64,000 nucleotides of DNA from Arthrobacter_B sp038069765 (GCF_038069765.1 NZ_JBBPFS010000002.1:248001-312000), one strand, 5' to 3'; shown: positions 19,401 through 27,241, counted from the stretch's first letter. The notes: generated by a model from the sequence alone, not told the origin. A program made the numbers and translations.

Positions 19401-20419
19401 CGCACCAGTCCCTCGCGGTGGTCACGGCCAGCCCGCGGCACGCCGTGCGCGTGGCTGAAGCCATCCGGGTGCAGATGGCCAACTTCCCCTGGGCCTCCGA
19501 CTTCTTCACTCCGGGCAAGGAATCCTTCCGGGTGGTTCCCGTGGACCGCGCTGCCGGACTGGTCCGGGACTGCGTGATCTTCTCGCTCGGCTTCGGCCGC
19601 ACCCCGCACGGGCGCGCACTGCACACCTTCGGCTCCCTGTCTGCCCCCGACGGCCGGGGGAAGTTCTTGACCGCCATGACCCGCGCACGCAGCAAGCTTC
19701 ATGTCCTCACCTGCTTCCGCCCGGAAGACCTGGACAAGTCGAGGCTCGGCTACGGTGCCCTCGACTTCTACGACCTGATCAGCCGCGAGCTGTCCCCGGC
19801 CGCCGGTTCCGGTGCCGTCCGGCGCATGGACGAGGGAATTACCTTCGGCGGTTCCGCAGGACATGACGGAACTGCCGGCGGAATCATGGACGAAGACCCG
19901 CTGGTGGCGGACCTGGTGAACCGGCTGCGGGCCCGCGGTGCGAAGGTCTGGGACCACTACCAGGGTGCGATCGACATCGTTGCCACAGTGGACCGCAGCA
20001 GCGCCGAGAACGATCCGACTGTGCCGATGGCCATCGAGTCCGACGGCACCGAGCGGTACCGCACCATGAGCGTCCGGGAGCGCAGCCGTCTGCGGCCGCA
20101 GCTTCTGGAACGGCTGGGGTGGCGCTACATGCCGCTGTGGACCATCGAAGTCTTCAGCGACCCGTCCGCGTGCGCCGATTTGGTGGGACGTTACCTGAAC
20201 CTGCCGGCGCCTAAGGACGGCGAGGAAACGGCAGCCCGCTCCGCCGCGGCGGTCCGGGGATCAATGGCGCGGCGCGGCAGCCAGCCCGTTGTCCCCCACG
20301 GCAGCAGCCGCATCCGGGAACGCGGAACCGTCTCCGGCGACAAAGAGACGGATCCGCGAATTCCCGGTACGGAGGCTCCCGACGCCGGGGCCCCCGGTGC
20401 GGAGGCACGGCGGCCGTGA
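16481..20419 (+). CDS. Large DUF4011/SF1-helicase-like protein with C-terminal endonuclease-like domain and altered ATPase site
   Basis: 1,312-residue protein of the large SF1 helicase group that carries a C-terminal restriction-endonuclease-like (MTES_1575 type) fold. N-terminal DUF4011-like region: DTLLHFTPSASNSIDLTHAHP. The P-loop reads SSPPGTGQTQTAL, with Gln at about residue 296 in place of the essential Walker Lys. The motif II equivalent is VIVLDAEST, where active helicases have DEAxQ. Motif VI-like FLTAMTRARSKLHVLTCF is kept. The last 150 residues show IDIVATVD, then PMAIESDGTERY and RLGWRYMPLWTIEVF, the PD-(D/E)XK-like core. I chose GTG 16481 (AGAGGG upstream); the frame is open to 16385. 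Nucleic-acid processing is inferred, the substrate is unknown. Confidence 0.75.
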   Translation: MSEQNPGDNASDFLLPWLGQLGQHAGSDTLLHFTPSASNSIDLTHAHPSGLAQLLAGRRTRLSTLLRDSEQYGAAMKAGRLLRAKIYELGTDRGIDVGYLAAGTASWRYADDDAVRPESLTAPVLLTPVSLTVHPSQDDYELQLTDKAALNPAFVRHLQHEQGLDIDVESLARLAYGTARFDPHPVLEKLRAVTEGVRGINIEHRLLVSTFADLSDLAEDSALDPAHPILRGLMDAARGKSAAAPAAKDPGLPSLDDRLPADELLVLDADREQQDVLDLILDGQSLVVSSPPGTGQTQTALNAAAALVHAGKSVLVVAERRGTLNQFVSELDALHLGSAVLQLNAGLTEQQLKDQLVRAIVRNEKAAAPDLESLHKVLVANRHQLRDHVKSLHNVRRRWGCSPYQAMQSLAELTSMTPAPATTVRLKRSVLDSITDRTELTGRLRRAAELGSFSRAATTSPWFGAKLLNRKETEEAYELTQSLARDLPELRAKVQAVAEHSQIRLGETFAQWGEQLELLVAVRESLDKFTPDIFDRPVSDLISATASSSWRRERAVDMSSMTRSRLRRVAKEYIRPGVHISDLHSSLVEVQQQRATWARYATTQRHPSVATGLADINRSYITVKEQLDTLTSILDGTPGKPNLAELTLDELEKQLDALAGDRETLETLPERTLLLDEMRGQGLGELLDDLEAREVQPRQVGYELELAWWQSALEAMISGDDYLAMSDGDSLRRLEAEYRLADNAHIASGSSRVRFALADRWRRGVKASAADAATLRDAIKNGPLNLQELCSQPKELVSALLPVWAASPLVLPMVLPGDRSFDTVIVLDAESTSLQSAVPALARAAQVVAFGDGQLGGPRPFTIGVEPVRPAGEQHDLVSAFEALSQVLPTRTLSTVYRGTDRELLHQLSRSFYEDRLTTVPRGTDVSSDERALVVEYLADGTGMPSADHEGVESVAAEVNRVVDLVFEHIRRRPHQSLAVVTASPRHAVRVAEAIRVQMANFPWASDFFTPGKESFRVVPVDRAAGLVRDCVIFSLGFGRTPHGRALHTFGSLSAPDGRGKFLTAMTRARSKLHVLTCFRPEDLDKSRLGYGALDFYDLISRELSPAAGSGAVRRMDEGITFGGSAGHDGTAGGIMDEDPLVADLVNRLRARGAKVWDHYQGAIDIVATVDRSSAENDPTVPMAIESDGTERYRTMSVRERSRLRPQLLERLGWRYMPLWTIEVFSDPSACADLVGRYLNLPAPKDGEETAARSAAAVRGSMARRGSQPVVPHGSSRIRERGTVSGDKETDPRIPGTEAPDAGAPGAEARRP

Positions 20420-20670
20420 GCCCCCGGAAGCCGCACCGGCGGGCCAGCAGCGGAGGTACGGCCCCGGATCCGGAGAAGAAACCGGGCTCCGGGCCGGCGG
20501 GGGAGCGCTCAGCGGCGGCAGAGCCTTCCGTGGTGGTGGAGCCCGCCGTGCCGGCCGAGCCCTCAGTGCTGAAAGAGCGGGCCGCGGACGACGATCCGCG
20601 GGTCTGGGGTGACGGTCCCGAGGACCGCGATTCCTGGCTGCTGGAACAGCGCCCGCCGCACTGGGACTGA
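20416..20670 (+). CDS. Small acidic/proline-rich hypothetical protein
   Basis: 84 residues. The GTG start overlaps the stop of the large helicase-like gene (GTGA), so the two are coupled. The first 50 residues are low-complexity Pro/Ala/Glu/Arg. The end, DDDPRVWGDGPEDRDSWLLE followed by QRPPHWD, is non-repetitive and looks like the conserved functional part. No known domain is recognised. Tight coupling suggests it works with the upstream protein. Confidence 0.7.
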   Translation: MSPRKPHRRASSGGTAPDPEKKPGSGPAGERSAAAEPSVVVEPAVPAEPSVLKERAADDDPRVWGDGPEDRDSWLLEQRPPHWD

Positions 20671-20681
20671 GAAAAGCGGCA

Positions 20682-21359
20682 TCAGCCTCCTGTGAGGACC
20701 AGATGGATCCGGCCGGACCCGGAGGCTGCAGCCAGCGCCGCCGCCTCCTCCGGAGCAGCTGCCAGCACCACGACCGCACCGCTTTCCCCGGAGCCGGGCC
20801 AGGAATCGGCGCCGTCCGACGCCGTCCACAGAACCGGGGCGTCGGCTGCGAGCACGGCGGGGGCACCTGTTCCCTGAACGTCGTTCTCGGAACTCCCGAG
20901 AACAACGTCCACGAGTTGGCCGGGCGAAATCAGCTGGACCAGGGCAGGATCCGCGGGACGGACTGAAACGGCAACGGAGCCCGGCGGAGCTCCGGTCAAC
21001 AGCCCGGTGCCCACCAGCGACGTCTGCATCAACGGACTGCCCTGCTGCAGGGGAGTGGCCAGACGCCGCCCGGCGAGTTCGGCCGCATCCGAAAAGGAGT
21101 CCGGCGGCACGCCGGAGGCAGCCAGCGGGACGGTACGCAGATCCCCGCTCGTGAGCAGTGCTCCGGCAGGGAGATCAGCTGCCGCAACCACCAGCAGGAC
21201 CTTTCCCGGGTCCGGCGGCAGCAGCGCCTGGACGGCTGTTCCGGCGGCGGCGCAGCACAACAGGGCGGCGATCAGCCGCCGGCGGCGGAGGATAAACCGC
21301 CGCAGCCGCAGGGAGAGAGCGGCGGCGGGGCCGGCATGCGGGGCTGAAAAAGGAAGCAC
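20682..21359 (-). CDS. SAF-domain membrane protein (CpaB/RcpC-like)
   Basis: 225 residues with one N-terminal helix (RLIAALLCCAAAGTAVQALL) after an Arg-rich stretch. A SAF domain follows (VLLVVAAADLPAGALLTSGDLRTVPL), then RRLATPLQQGSPLMQTSLVG and SVAVSVRPADPALVQLISPG. This is the CpaB/RcpC architecture linked to Flp/Tad pilus assembly. No other pilus genes lie nearby, so it may serve a dispersed pilus locus or another envelope role. It converges on the 84-residue gene with 11 bases between. Confidence 0.75.
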   Translation of the reverse strand: MLPFSAPHAGPAAALSLRLRRFILRRRRLIAALLCCAAAGTAVQALLPPDPGKVLLVVAAADLPAGALLTSGDLRTVPLAASGVPPDSFSDAAELAGRRLATPLQQGSPLMQTSLVGTGLLTGAPPGSVAVSVRPADPALVQLISPGQLVDVVLGSSENDVQGTGAPAVLAADAPVLWTASDGADSWPGSGESGAVVVLAAAPEEAAALAAASGSGRIHLVLTGG

Positions 21360-21458
21360 GGTCCGACGCTAGGCGTCCGGAGCACCCGGCGGGGGAGCGC
21401 AGCGCAGCCGGTGGACAGCCAGCGGTCCCGGGCGGTTGTCACCGCCGGTGGGGAGGAG

Positions 21459-21770
21459 CTATTCGGCGGAGGACCCTGAGCCGGCCGCTGAACCGGCGGA
21501 CTGCGATGCCGAGGATGAAGCGGACTTGGCTGCCGGGGTGCTGCCGGAGGAGCCCTCGGACTTGGCGGGCGCCGCCGGAACGCTGTTCTTAGCGTCCCGG
21601 GAATCGGTGCGGTAGAAGCCTGATCCCTTAAAGACCACTCCTACGCTGTTGAACTTCTTGCGCAGGTTTCCGCTGCAGGACGGGCACACGGTGAGCGTGT
21701 CGTCGGTGAACGACTGCTGGATGTCGAAAGCGGAACCGCAGTCCTTGCAGGCATAGGCATACGTAGGCAC
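21459..21770 (-). CDS. FmdB-family zinc-ribbon protein, probable redox-regulated chaperone Ruc
   Basis: 103 residues. The N-terminal zinc ribbon has two CxxC knuckles (CKDCGSAFDIQQ and CPSCSGNLRKKF). A disordered Ser/Ala/Gly-rich tail of about 45 residues follows. This layout, and its position next to 5-FCL and galU, match Mycobacterium tuberculosis Rv0991c, reported as a redox-regulated chaperone (Ruc). The GTG start follows AGGAGGAG. A CIRCE box lies upstream, so it should belong to the HrcA heat-shock regulon together with groESL. Function here is inferred from synteny, architecture and the operator. Confidence 0.85.
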   Translation of the reverse strand: MPTYAYACKDCGSAFDIQQSFTDDTLTVCPSCSGNLRKKFNSVGVVFKGSGFYRTDSRDAKNSVPAAPAKSEGSSGSTPAAKSASSSASQSAGSAAGSGSSAE

Positions 21771-21839
21771 TGTTACTTACTCCTCCTGAAAACCAAGATG
21801 TCAGGTCCCTGGCCCCGCTGGTCCGTTGGAAAACGGCAG

Positions 21840-21866
21840 CTGGCACTCGGTGGCCTTGAGTGCTAA
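21840..21866 (-). promoter_or_regulatory. CIRCE element (HrcA operator) upstream of the Ruc-like gene
   Basis: On the plus strand: CTGGCACTC, 9-base spacer, GAGTGCTAA; the right arm is perfect and the left has two mismatches. A -10-like TATAGT (minus strand, 21871-21866) abuts it and also contains the stop codon of the upstream 5-FCL gene. Confidence 0.85.
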
Positions 21867-22508
21867 CTATACACCGGGTGCCGTATGCGCCGGGCGCCGG
21901 GGAAGGTCCGTCCACCCCGAGGGTGTCAGGACAGCGTCCATCGGCTGGTCGAAGACATCGGCCTGCCAGCGGCCCGCCGGGGCAAATTCGTGGTCGTAAA
22001 CGACACCCGCCGCGGGAGCGGGATTTCCGGACAACCGCAGCCCGGACAGGAACCGGTCGTAGTAGCCGCCGCCCTTCCCCATCCGCACCCCGGCCCGGTC
22101 AACGGCCAGCGCCGGCACCAGGATGAGGTTCAGTCCGGGAAGATCCGCTGCGGACAGCCGCGGACCCGCGGGCTCCGGAACGGACGGGAAAAGACCCGCC
22201 ACCAGCGGTGCTCCCGGGCTCCACCGGCACCACAGCAGCCGGCGGTCCGGCTGACAGACGGGGACAACGACGTCGTATCCCTTTTCCCGCAGGCCTTCCA
22301 GCAGAGGCGCAGTGGCGGGTTCGCGGCCCGCGGACAAGTAGGCTGCCACTGTGCTGCCGGGCGGAATCAGTGCAGGAACGGCCGCCAGCGCGTGCTGTGC
22401 CAGGGACGGGCCGGCTGCCAGCACGGCGGCGGGGGACAGCTCGCGGCGCAGCCGGCGGTATTCTTCCCGGACCAGTTCCTTCATTGCGGGGCCTGCTGAG
22501 TCCGTCAT
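21867..22508 (-). CDS. 5-formyltetrahydrofolate cyclo-ligase
   Basis: 213 residues; ATP-dependent conversion of 5-formyl-THF to 5,10-methenyl-THF, keeping the folate pool usable. Motifs seen: an N-terminal KELVREEYRRLRREL, then STVAAYLSAGREPATAPLL for folate binding and the MgATP signature GVRMGKGGGYYDRFL. ATG start at 22508. It lies directly before the Ruc-like gene and divergent from galU, the same neighbourhood as Rv0991c-Rv0992c-Rv0993 in M. tuberculosis. Confidence 0.93.
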   Translation of the reverse strand: MTDSAGPAMKELVREEYRRLRRELSPAAVLAAGPSLAQHALAAVPALIPPGSTVAAYLSAGREPATAPLLEGLREKGYDVVVPVCQPDRRLLWCRWSPGAPLVAGLFPSVPEPAGPRLSAADLPGLNLILVPALAVDRAGVRMGKGGGYYDRFLSGLRLSGNPAPAAGVVYDHEFAPAGRWQADVFDQPMDAVLTPSGWTDLPRRPAHTAPGV

Positions 22509-22610
22509 ACATCCATTGTTGCAAATTGCCCGCCGGCAATTGTTCTAAGGGGCAGCGGCAAAAGGGCGGTATTTGGTGCAAACGGGCTGCGCTTATGTAC
22601 TCTTACGGAC

Positions 22611-23516
22611 ATGACTTCACGCGCCACCGTAACCAAAGCCGTTATTCCCGCCGCCGGGCTCGGTACCCGTTTCCTGCCTGCCACCAAGGCCATGCCGAAG
22701 GAAATGCTGCCGGTGGTGGATAAGCCCGCCATCCAATATGTGGTGGAAGAAGCCGTTAATTCGGGCATGTCGGACATCCTGATGATTACCGGCCGCAACA
22801 AGCGTTCGCTGGAAGACCACTTCGACCGCGTTCCGTTCATCGAAAAGACGCTGGAAGACAAGGGCGACCTGGAACGCCTGGCCATGGTTCGCGCAGCCTC
22901 TGAACTCGGTGAAATCCACTACCTGCGCCAGGGTGATCCCAAGGGTCTGGGGCACGCAGTGCTGCGTGCCAAGCTCCACGTGGGCAACGAGCCCTTCGCC
23001 GTGCTGCTCGGTGATGACCTCATTGATGCCCGGGATGAGCTGCTGAAGCAGATGGTTGAAGTCCAGGCGAAGACCGGCGGCTCGGTTATCGCCCTGATTG
23101 AGGTGGAGCCCGAGCAGATCAGTTCTTACGGCTGCGCCGACATCTCCGTGGTCGAGGGCGAAGACTACGTCCGCGTCAACAAGCTGGTGGAAAAGCCCTC
23201 AGTGGATGAGGCCCCCTCCAACCTGGCCGTGATCGGCCGCTATGTGCTGCACCCGGCCGTGTTCGGCGTGCTGGAAGAAACCGGCCCCGGCCGCGGCGGC
23301 GAAATTCAGCTGACCGATGCGCTGCAGACGCTGGCGGCACAGGAAGAGGGGGAGGGTGCCGGAGTCTACGGCGTCGTCTTCCGCGGCCGCCGGTATGACA
23401 CCGGCGACAAGCTCAGCTACCTGAAGGCCGTCGTGACGCTGGCTTCCGAGCGCGAAGACCTCGGCCCGGACCTGCGCGAGTGGCTCAAGGACTTCACCGG
23501 CACGCTCGAAAGCTGA
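22611..23516 (+). CDS. galU: UTP-glucose-1-phosphate uridylyltransferase
   Basis: 301-residue nucleotidyltransferase making UDP-glucose for cell-wall polysaccharides and glycolipids. The nucleotide-binding signature AVIPAAGLGTRFLPATKAMP is at residues 9-28, followed by KEMLPVVDKPAIQYVVEEA; the catalytic-region FAVLLGDDLI and the late VVFRGRRYDTGDKLSYLKA are present. ATG start at 22611. It heads a plus-strand run with the acetyltransferase gene, which starts four bases after its stop. Confidence 0.97.
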   Translation: MTSRATVTKAVIPAAGLGTRFLPATKAMPKEMLPVVDKPAIQYVVEEAVNSGMSDILMITGRNKRSLEDHFDRVPFIEKTLEDKGDLERLAMVRAASELGEIHYLRQGDPKGLGHAVLRAKLHVGNEPFAVLLGDDLIDARDELLKQMVEVQAKTGGSVIALIEVEPEQISSYGCADISVVEGEDYVRVNKLVEKPSVDEAPSNLAVIGRYVLHPAVFGVLEETGPGRGGEIQLTDALQTLAAQEEGEGAGVYGVVFRGRRYDTGDKLSYLKAVVTLASEREDLGPDLREWLKDFTGTLES

Positions 23517-23520
23517 TGCT

Positions 23521-24138
23521 GTGTGGGGGTCGGCCATCTGGCCGGTGACGCTGGAATGCGGTGATGTGGGCCTGCGGCCCATCCGCTACCGCGACCGGCG
23601 TGAATGGACCGACCTCCGCATGCGCAATGCCACATGGATGGCCCCGTGGGAGGCGAGCAACCCGCTGCCCGGCGGTGAGCTTCCCTCCTACGCCGCCATG
23701 GTGCGCAGCCTCAACCAGCAGGCGCGCCAGGACGCGGCACTGCCATTTGTCATTACCGAACGCCGCGGCGGGCTGCGCACTCCGCCGGCGATTACCGGAC
23801 AGCTCACCGTATCCACCATCGTCTGGGGATCGGCCCGCATGGCCACGCTGGGCTACTGGGTGGACGAAGCACGGGCCGGCCGCGGAATAGCGCCGACGGC
23901 GGTGGCCATGGCCACCGACCACTGTTTTCGAGTCCTGGGGCTGCACCGCATGGAAATCAACATCAGGCCGGAAAACGCAGCCAGCCTGCGGGTGGTGGAG
24001 AAGCTGGGATTCAGGGACGAGGGCCTGCGGGAGCGCTATCTGCATATCGGCGGCCGGTGGACGGACCACCGCAGCTTTGCGCTGACCACGGAGGACGTAC
24101 CCGAAGGGCTGCTGAACCGCTGGCTGGCCCGACGGTGA
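23521..24138 (+). CDS. RimJ/RimL-type GNAT N-acetyltransferase
   Basis: 205 residues with the GNAT fold: N-terminal DVGLRPIRYRDRREWTDLR, acetyl-CoA loop TLGYWVDEARAGRGIAPTAV (the RGIAPT segment) and ENAASLRVVEKLGFRDEGL at the C-terminal side. Proteins of this type acetylate protein N-termini or small amines. It follows galU by four bases (GTG start). The equivalent M. tuberculosis order is galU - moeA/glp-like - rimJ; the middle gene is missing here. Confidence 0.9.
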   Translation: MWGSAIWPVTLECGDVGLRPIRYRDRREWTDLRMRNATWMAPWEASNPLPGGELPSYAAMVRSLNQQARQDAALPFVITERRGGLRTPPAITGQLTVSTIVWGSARMATLGYWVDEARAGRGIAPTAVAMATDHCFRVLGLHRMEINIRPENAASLRVVEKLGFRDEGLRERYLHIGGRWTDHRSFALTTEDVPEGLLNRWLARR

Positions 24139-24236
24139 GGGCGCAGGCGCCGACTTTTGTGCCTTTTTTGGGCTGAACCCCGACACACCGCCGGTAATGC
24201 GCGCCCCCGTGTGCATTAGCTCATAACGTCGTAGAT

Positions 24237-25280
24237 GTGGACTTCCCTCTCAACAGCTCCCTGATCCTGGCCGTTACTGTCGGTCTGTGGCTGCTGTGGG
24301 TTGCTCCTTACGTTTTCCGCCGGCCGGGTCTTTCCACGGTGCCGGCCGCCGGTGCGCCAGCTTCCTCGTCAACAGTCATCCGCTCTTCCATCTCCGCCGA
24401 TGGTCTGTCCCAGCAGGGGAACATTATGTACAACGCCTCCACCGCCCGGCCCGATGCCTCCACCGAAACCTCCGCGCCGCGAACCGGCGCACCGGAGCCC
24501 GTCCGGCACCCGGAGTTCCGGATTCATTACGGCCGCACCGCCCTGGCGCTGGCGGGCGCGCTGGCCCTCGCCGCCGTCGTCATTGGCTTGCCGCTGGCAG
24601 TCTTCGGCGCTGCCTCGTGGTGGATCCCCGTGGGAGCCTTGGCGGTAGCTGCCGCCGCAACCGCGTCGCTGCGAACCCTGGCCGTGCGTGACCGGAGGCG
24701 GAAAGTTGACGCAGCCTTCCGGGCAGCCATGAGCGCGGCCCGGCCGGCATCACCCGTTTTCGCAGCCTCCAGCCCCGCAGCCTCCCGCCCCGCAGCCTCC
24801 GTCGACGGTGCCCCCGTTGACGGTGCCCCTGAGGCCCGCGCCGGAGAGCCCGTGCGGCATTACCGCGAGACCGCGCTCTTTGACGCCCAGAGCCCTGCCG
24901 GTTCCGGAACGTCCGCCGCCCCTGACGCGCCGTCCGCGGCCTCCGTCACCACCGCACCCGGAGCGGCAGACCGCAGGCCCACAGCGGAGGAACTGCGCAC
25001 TGCAGCCCTCGAAGTAGCAGCCAAGACGGCGCCGGCCGGGCCGCCGAAGACCTCCACTACTCCCTGGGAGCCCGTAGAGGTTCCCAAACCCGTTTACGTT
25101 GAAGCCCCGGTTGCCCAGCGTCCCGCCCCGGAGCCCCTGGTCCTGCCGGAGCCGCCCAAGCCGGCGGCCCGGACCTCCCTGCGTGCTCCGGCTGCCGACA
25201 GCACCGACACCGCCGGGACTGCAACTCCCAGCACCGGCAAGATCAACCTCGACGACGTCCTGCAGCGCCGCCGCGCCTAG
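24237..25280 (+). CDS. SepX/GlpR-like divisome membrane protein
   Basis: 347 residues. One N-terminal helix (SSLILAVTVGLWLLWVAPYV, followed by FRRP), a cytoplasmic stretch, a helical pair (LALAGALALAAVVIGLPLAVF and WWIPVGALAVAAAATASL), then a long Ala/Pro-rich disordered tail. This topology and the position after galU-rimJ fit the actinobacterial SepX/GlpR family, membrane partners in septum formation. Identification is by architecture and synteny; the sequence itself is poorly constrained. The GTG at 24237 starts the frame. Confidence 0.65.
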   Translation: MDFPLNSSLILAVTVGLWLLWVAPYVFRRPGLSTVPAAGAPASSSTVIRSSISADGLSQQGNIMYNASTARPDASTETSAPRTGAPEPVRHPEFRIHYGRTALALAGALALAAVVIGLPLAVFGAASWWIPVGALAVAAAATASLRTLAVRDRRRKVDAAFRAAMSAARPASPVFAASSPAASRPAASVDGAPVDGAPEARAGEPVRHYRETALFDAQSPAGSGTSAAPDAPSAASVTTAPGAADRRPTAEELRTAALEVAAKTAPAGPPKTSTTPWEPVEVPKPVYVEAPVAQRPAPEPLVLPEPPKPAARTSLRAPAADSTDTAGTATPSTGKINLDDVLQRRRA

Positions 25281-25292
25281 CAGCCCCTTTTG

Positions 25293-26552
25293 ATGGACCG
25301 CAGTCCGGGCGGCCTGCGCGGCGCAGCCGAAGCCGCCTCCAAGGCAGTGCTGGAAGGCCCCGGCATGTCCGGGCCGCTTGCCGCTGCCGTGCGGCCCCTG
25401 GGTCTCAGGCCGGTCTCCTGGGTCCATCTGAGGTCCCATCACCGCCCCGGCGCCGGTATCAGCGCCCTGTACCGGGTTGAGGCCGTTCCCCGTTCCGGCT
25501 CGGCAGGGAAAGGGCAGCAGGTGCGCCTTCACGTGGGAGCGACCACCGCAGAGCTTGGCGGGGCCGGCGGTCCGGTGGTCCGCGCGGAAGCGGGGAGCAC
25601 CGCCGTCCGGCTCTGGGTGCATCCGCGCGACCCGGTCCTGACCGGACTGCCCTGGGCGACGGACGCCGGGGCAGTGGCCCGCGGGGTGTTCGGTGCCGGC
25701 GCCGCGGGAGCCCGCGCCGAGCTGAAACTGGTGGCCTACCGGCCCCTGCGGCGCGCAGTGGTCCGCGCCGGCTACGAAGGGTCTTCCGCTTATCTGAAGG
25801 TTCCCCAGCCCCGGCTGGCCGACGGGCTGCGGCGGCGGCTGCGCCTGGCCGCTGATGCCGGGCTGCCGGTTCCGCCGCTGTTGGCAACGGCCTCAGATGC
25901 CGGCCCGGCAGCGGCCGGTGTCCTGGTGCTCGGCGCACTGCCGGGACAGTCCCTGCACCGGGAGCTGCGGACGGCCGGTAACGCGGACTGGGATCCGGCC
26001 CTCCTGACCCGCCTCCTGGACCAGCTGCCGGCCGCGGCCATGGCGCTGCCGCGCAGGGCGGCCTGGTCGGAGCGCATTCTTGACTACGGCGCCGGTGCCG
26101 CAACAGCCCTGCCGGAGGGGGCGGAACGGATCATCCGCTGTGCGGAGGGTGTTGCAGGCATGGTCCGCTCCACCGACCCGGGCCCGCTGGTCCCCTCGCA
26201 CGGTGACTTCCACGGCGGTAATCTGCTCGCCGGCGGGGGCGGCCTGCAGATCACCGGCCTGCTGGACGTTGACGCGCTCGGGCCCGGACACCGGGTGGAT
26301 GATTTGGCCTGTTTCCTGGGACACCTGCGCGTTCTTGCGGCACTGGCACCGGAAAACGCCGCGCTGGGTGCCGCGGCCGAGCGCAGCGCGCGCGTCTTCA
26401 TCCGGAGCACCGGCGCTGCGGCGCTCTACAGCCGTGCCGCCGGCGTGGCGCTCACCCTGGTGGCCGGGGCCGCGGGCCGCGGCCCCGACGCGGCGCAGCG
26501 CACGCTGGCCGCCGCGGAAGAGCTGCTGGCACTCTCCCGCAGCACCAGCTGA
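25293..26552 (+). CDS. Aminoglycoside-phosphotransferase-fold kinase-like protein
   Basis: About 419 residues of the APH/choline-kinase fold. The catalytic loop VPSHGDFHGGNLL (His-x-Asp with the following Asn) and the metal-binding LLDVDALGPGHRVDDLACFL are intact at about residues 304-345. The N-terminal half is Ala/Gly/Arg-rich and less conserved. Such proteins phosphorylate small molecules such as aminoglycosides, choline, sugars or thiamine; the substrate cannot be read here. ATG 25293 is preceded by an in-frame TTG. It converges on the Lrp-type regulator with ten bases between. Confidence 0.75.
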   Translation: MDRSPGGLRGAAEAASKAVLEGPGMSGPLAAAVRPLGLRPVSWVHLRSHHRPGAGISALYRVEAVPRSGSAGKGQQVRLHVGATTAELGGAGGPVVRAEAGSTAVRLWVHPRDPVLTGLPWATDAGAVARGVFGAGAAGARAELKLVAYRPLRRAVVRAGYEGSSAYLKVPQPRLADGLRRRLRLAADAGLPVPPLLATASDAGPAAAGVLVLGALPGQSLHRELRTAGNADWDPALLTRLLDQLPAAAMALPRRAAWSERILDYGAGAATALPEGAERIIRCAEGVAGMVRSTDPGPLVPSHGDFHGGNLLAGGGGLQITGLLDVDALGPGHRVDDLACFLGHLRVLAALAPENAALGAAAERSARVFIRSTGAAALYSRAAGVALTLVAGAAGRGPDAAQRTLAAAEELLALSRSTS

Positions 26553-26562
26553 ACAGGCGCCC

Positions 26563-27036
26563 CTACGCGGGCGGCACCAGCTTCTGAAGCAGCGGCTCGC
26601 TGCGGTACGGAATGTGCTCGTGCAGGGCCAGCACCGTTTCGGTGCGGATCACGCCCTTGATCCGGAGCACTGAGCGCAGGGCCTGCTGCAGGTGCTGCGT
26701 GTCAGTGGCGGCCAGCCGGCACCAGACATCGCCGTGCCCGGAAATCTCATGGACCTCCAGGATCTGGGGGAGGGTGCGGAGCCCGGCAATCACGGTGTCC
26801 AGTTCCCGGTGCGACACCTCGATGGTGACGAAGGCCAGGACGTCGTAGCCCAGCCCCGCCAGATCAACGTCGCGCCCCCCGGGACGGATGAGGCCGGCCC
26901 GGTCCAGATGCTTCAGATGGCTCTGCGTTGTATTCCGGGCGATGCCCAGCGTCTCGCTCAGATCACCGATCTGTGCCCGCGGATTCCGCACCAGCTCCAG
27001 CAGCAGCCTCAGATCGAGGGCATCGAGATTGCCCAT
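26563..27036 (-). CDS. Lrp/AsnC-family transcriptional regulator
   Basis: 157 residues: an N-terminal winged helix (LDLRLLLELVRNPRAQIGDL and ETLGIARNTTQSHLKHLDRA) and a C-terminal RAM effector domain ending VLRIKGVIRTETVLALHEHI. Of two in-frame ATGs, 27045 touches the AGAGGAG ribosome site while 27036 lies nine bases past it, so I chose 27036. It is divergent from the MFS exporter gene, which it probably controls; amino-acid-like effectors are typical for the family. Confidence 0.9.
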   Translation of the reverse strand: MGNLDALDLRLLLELVRNPRAQIGDLSETLGIARNTTQSHLKHLDRAGLIRPGGRDVDLAGLGYDVLAFVTIEVSHRELDTVIAGLRTLPQILEVHEISGHGDVWCRLAATDTQHLQQALRSVLRIKGVIRTETVLALHEHIPYRSEPLLQKLVPPA

Positions 27037-27067
27037 TGCGCGCATCTCCTCTCAAGGGAAACGGAGA

Positions 27068-27090
27068 ATATTGAACGAAACCGTCAATTT
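27068..27090. promoter_or_regulatory. Possible Lrp-type operator in the divergent region
   Basis: AATATTGA and TCAATTTT flank a 9-base centre, an imperfect AT-rich dyad in a GC-rich genome. It sits between the divergent Lrp regulator and MFS genes, as expected for an autoregulatory site. This is a weak pattern call. Confidence 0.35.
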
Positions 27091-27241
27091 TCGGAGGTTT
27101 TGTGCTCTAGAAGACCCTGCAGGCCCCATCCTATAGGGGAAATAATCAAGATTCTCGATGAGGACGCCCAGCGCCGGCGACCCTGCTCCGGCGGGTCCGG
27201 CAACGGCGGCTCAGCGAACTGAGAAGGGTAATACACACGCG

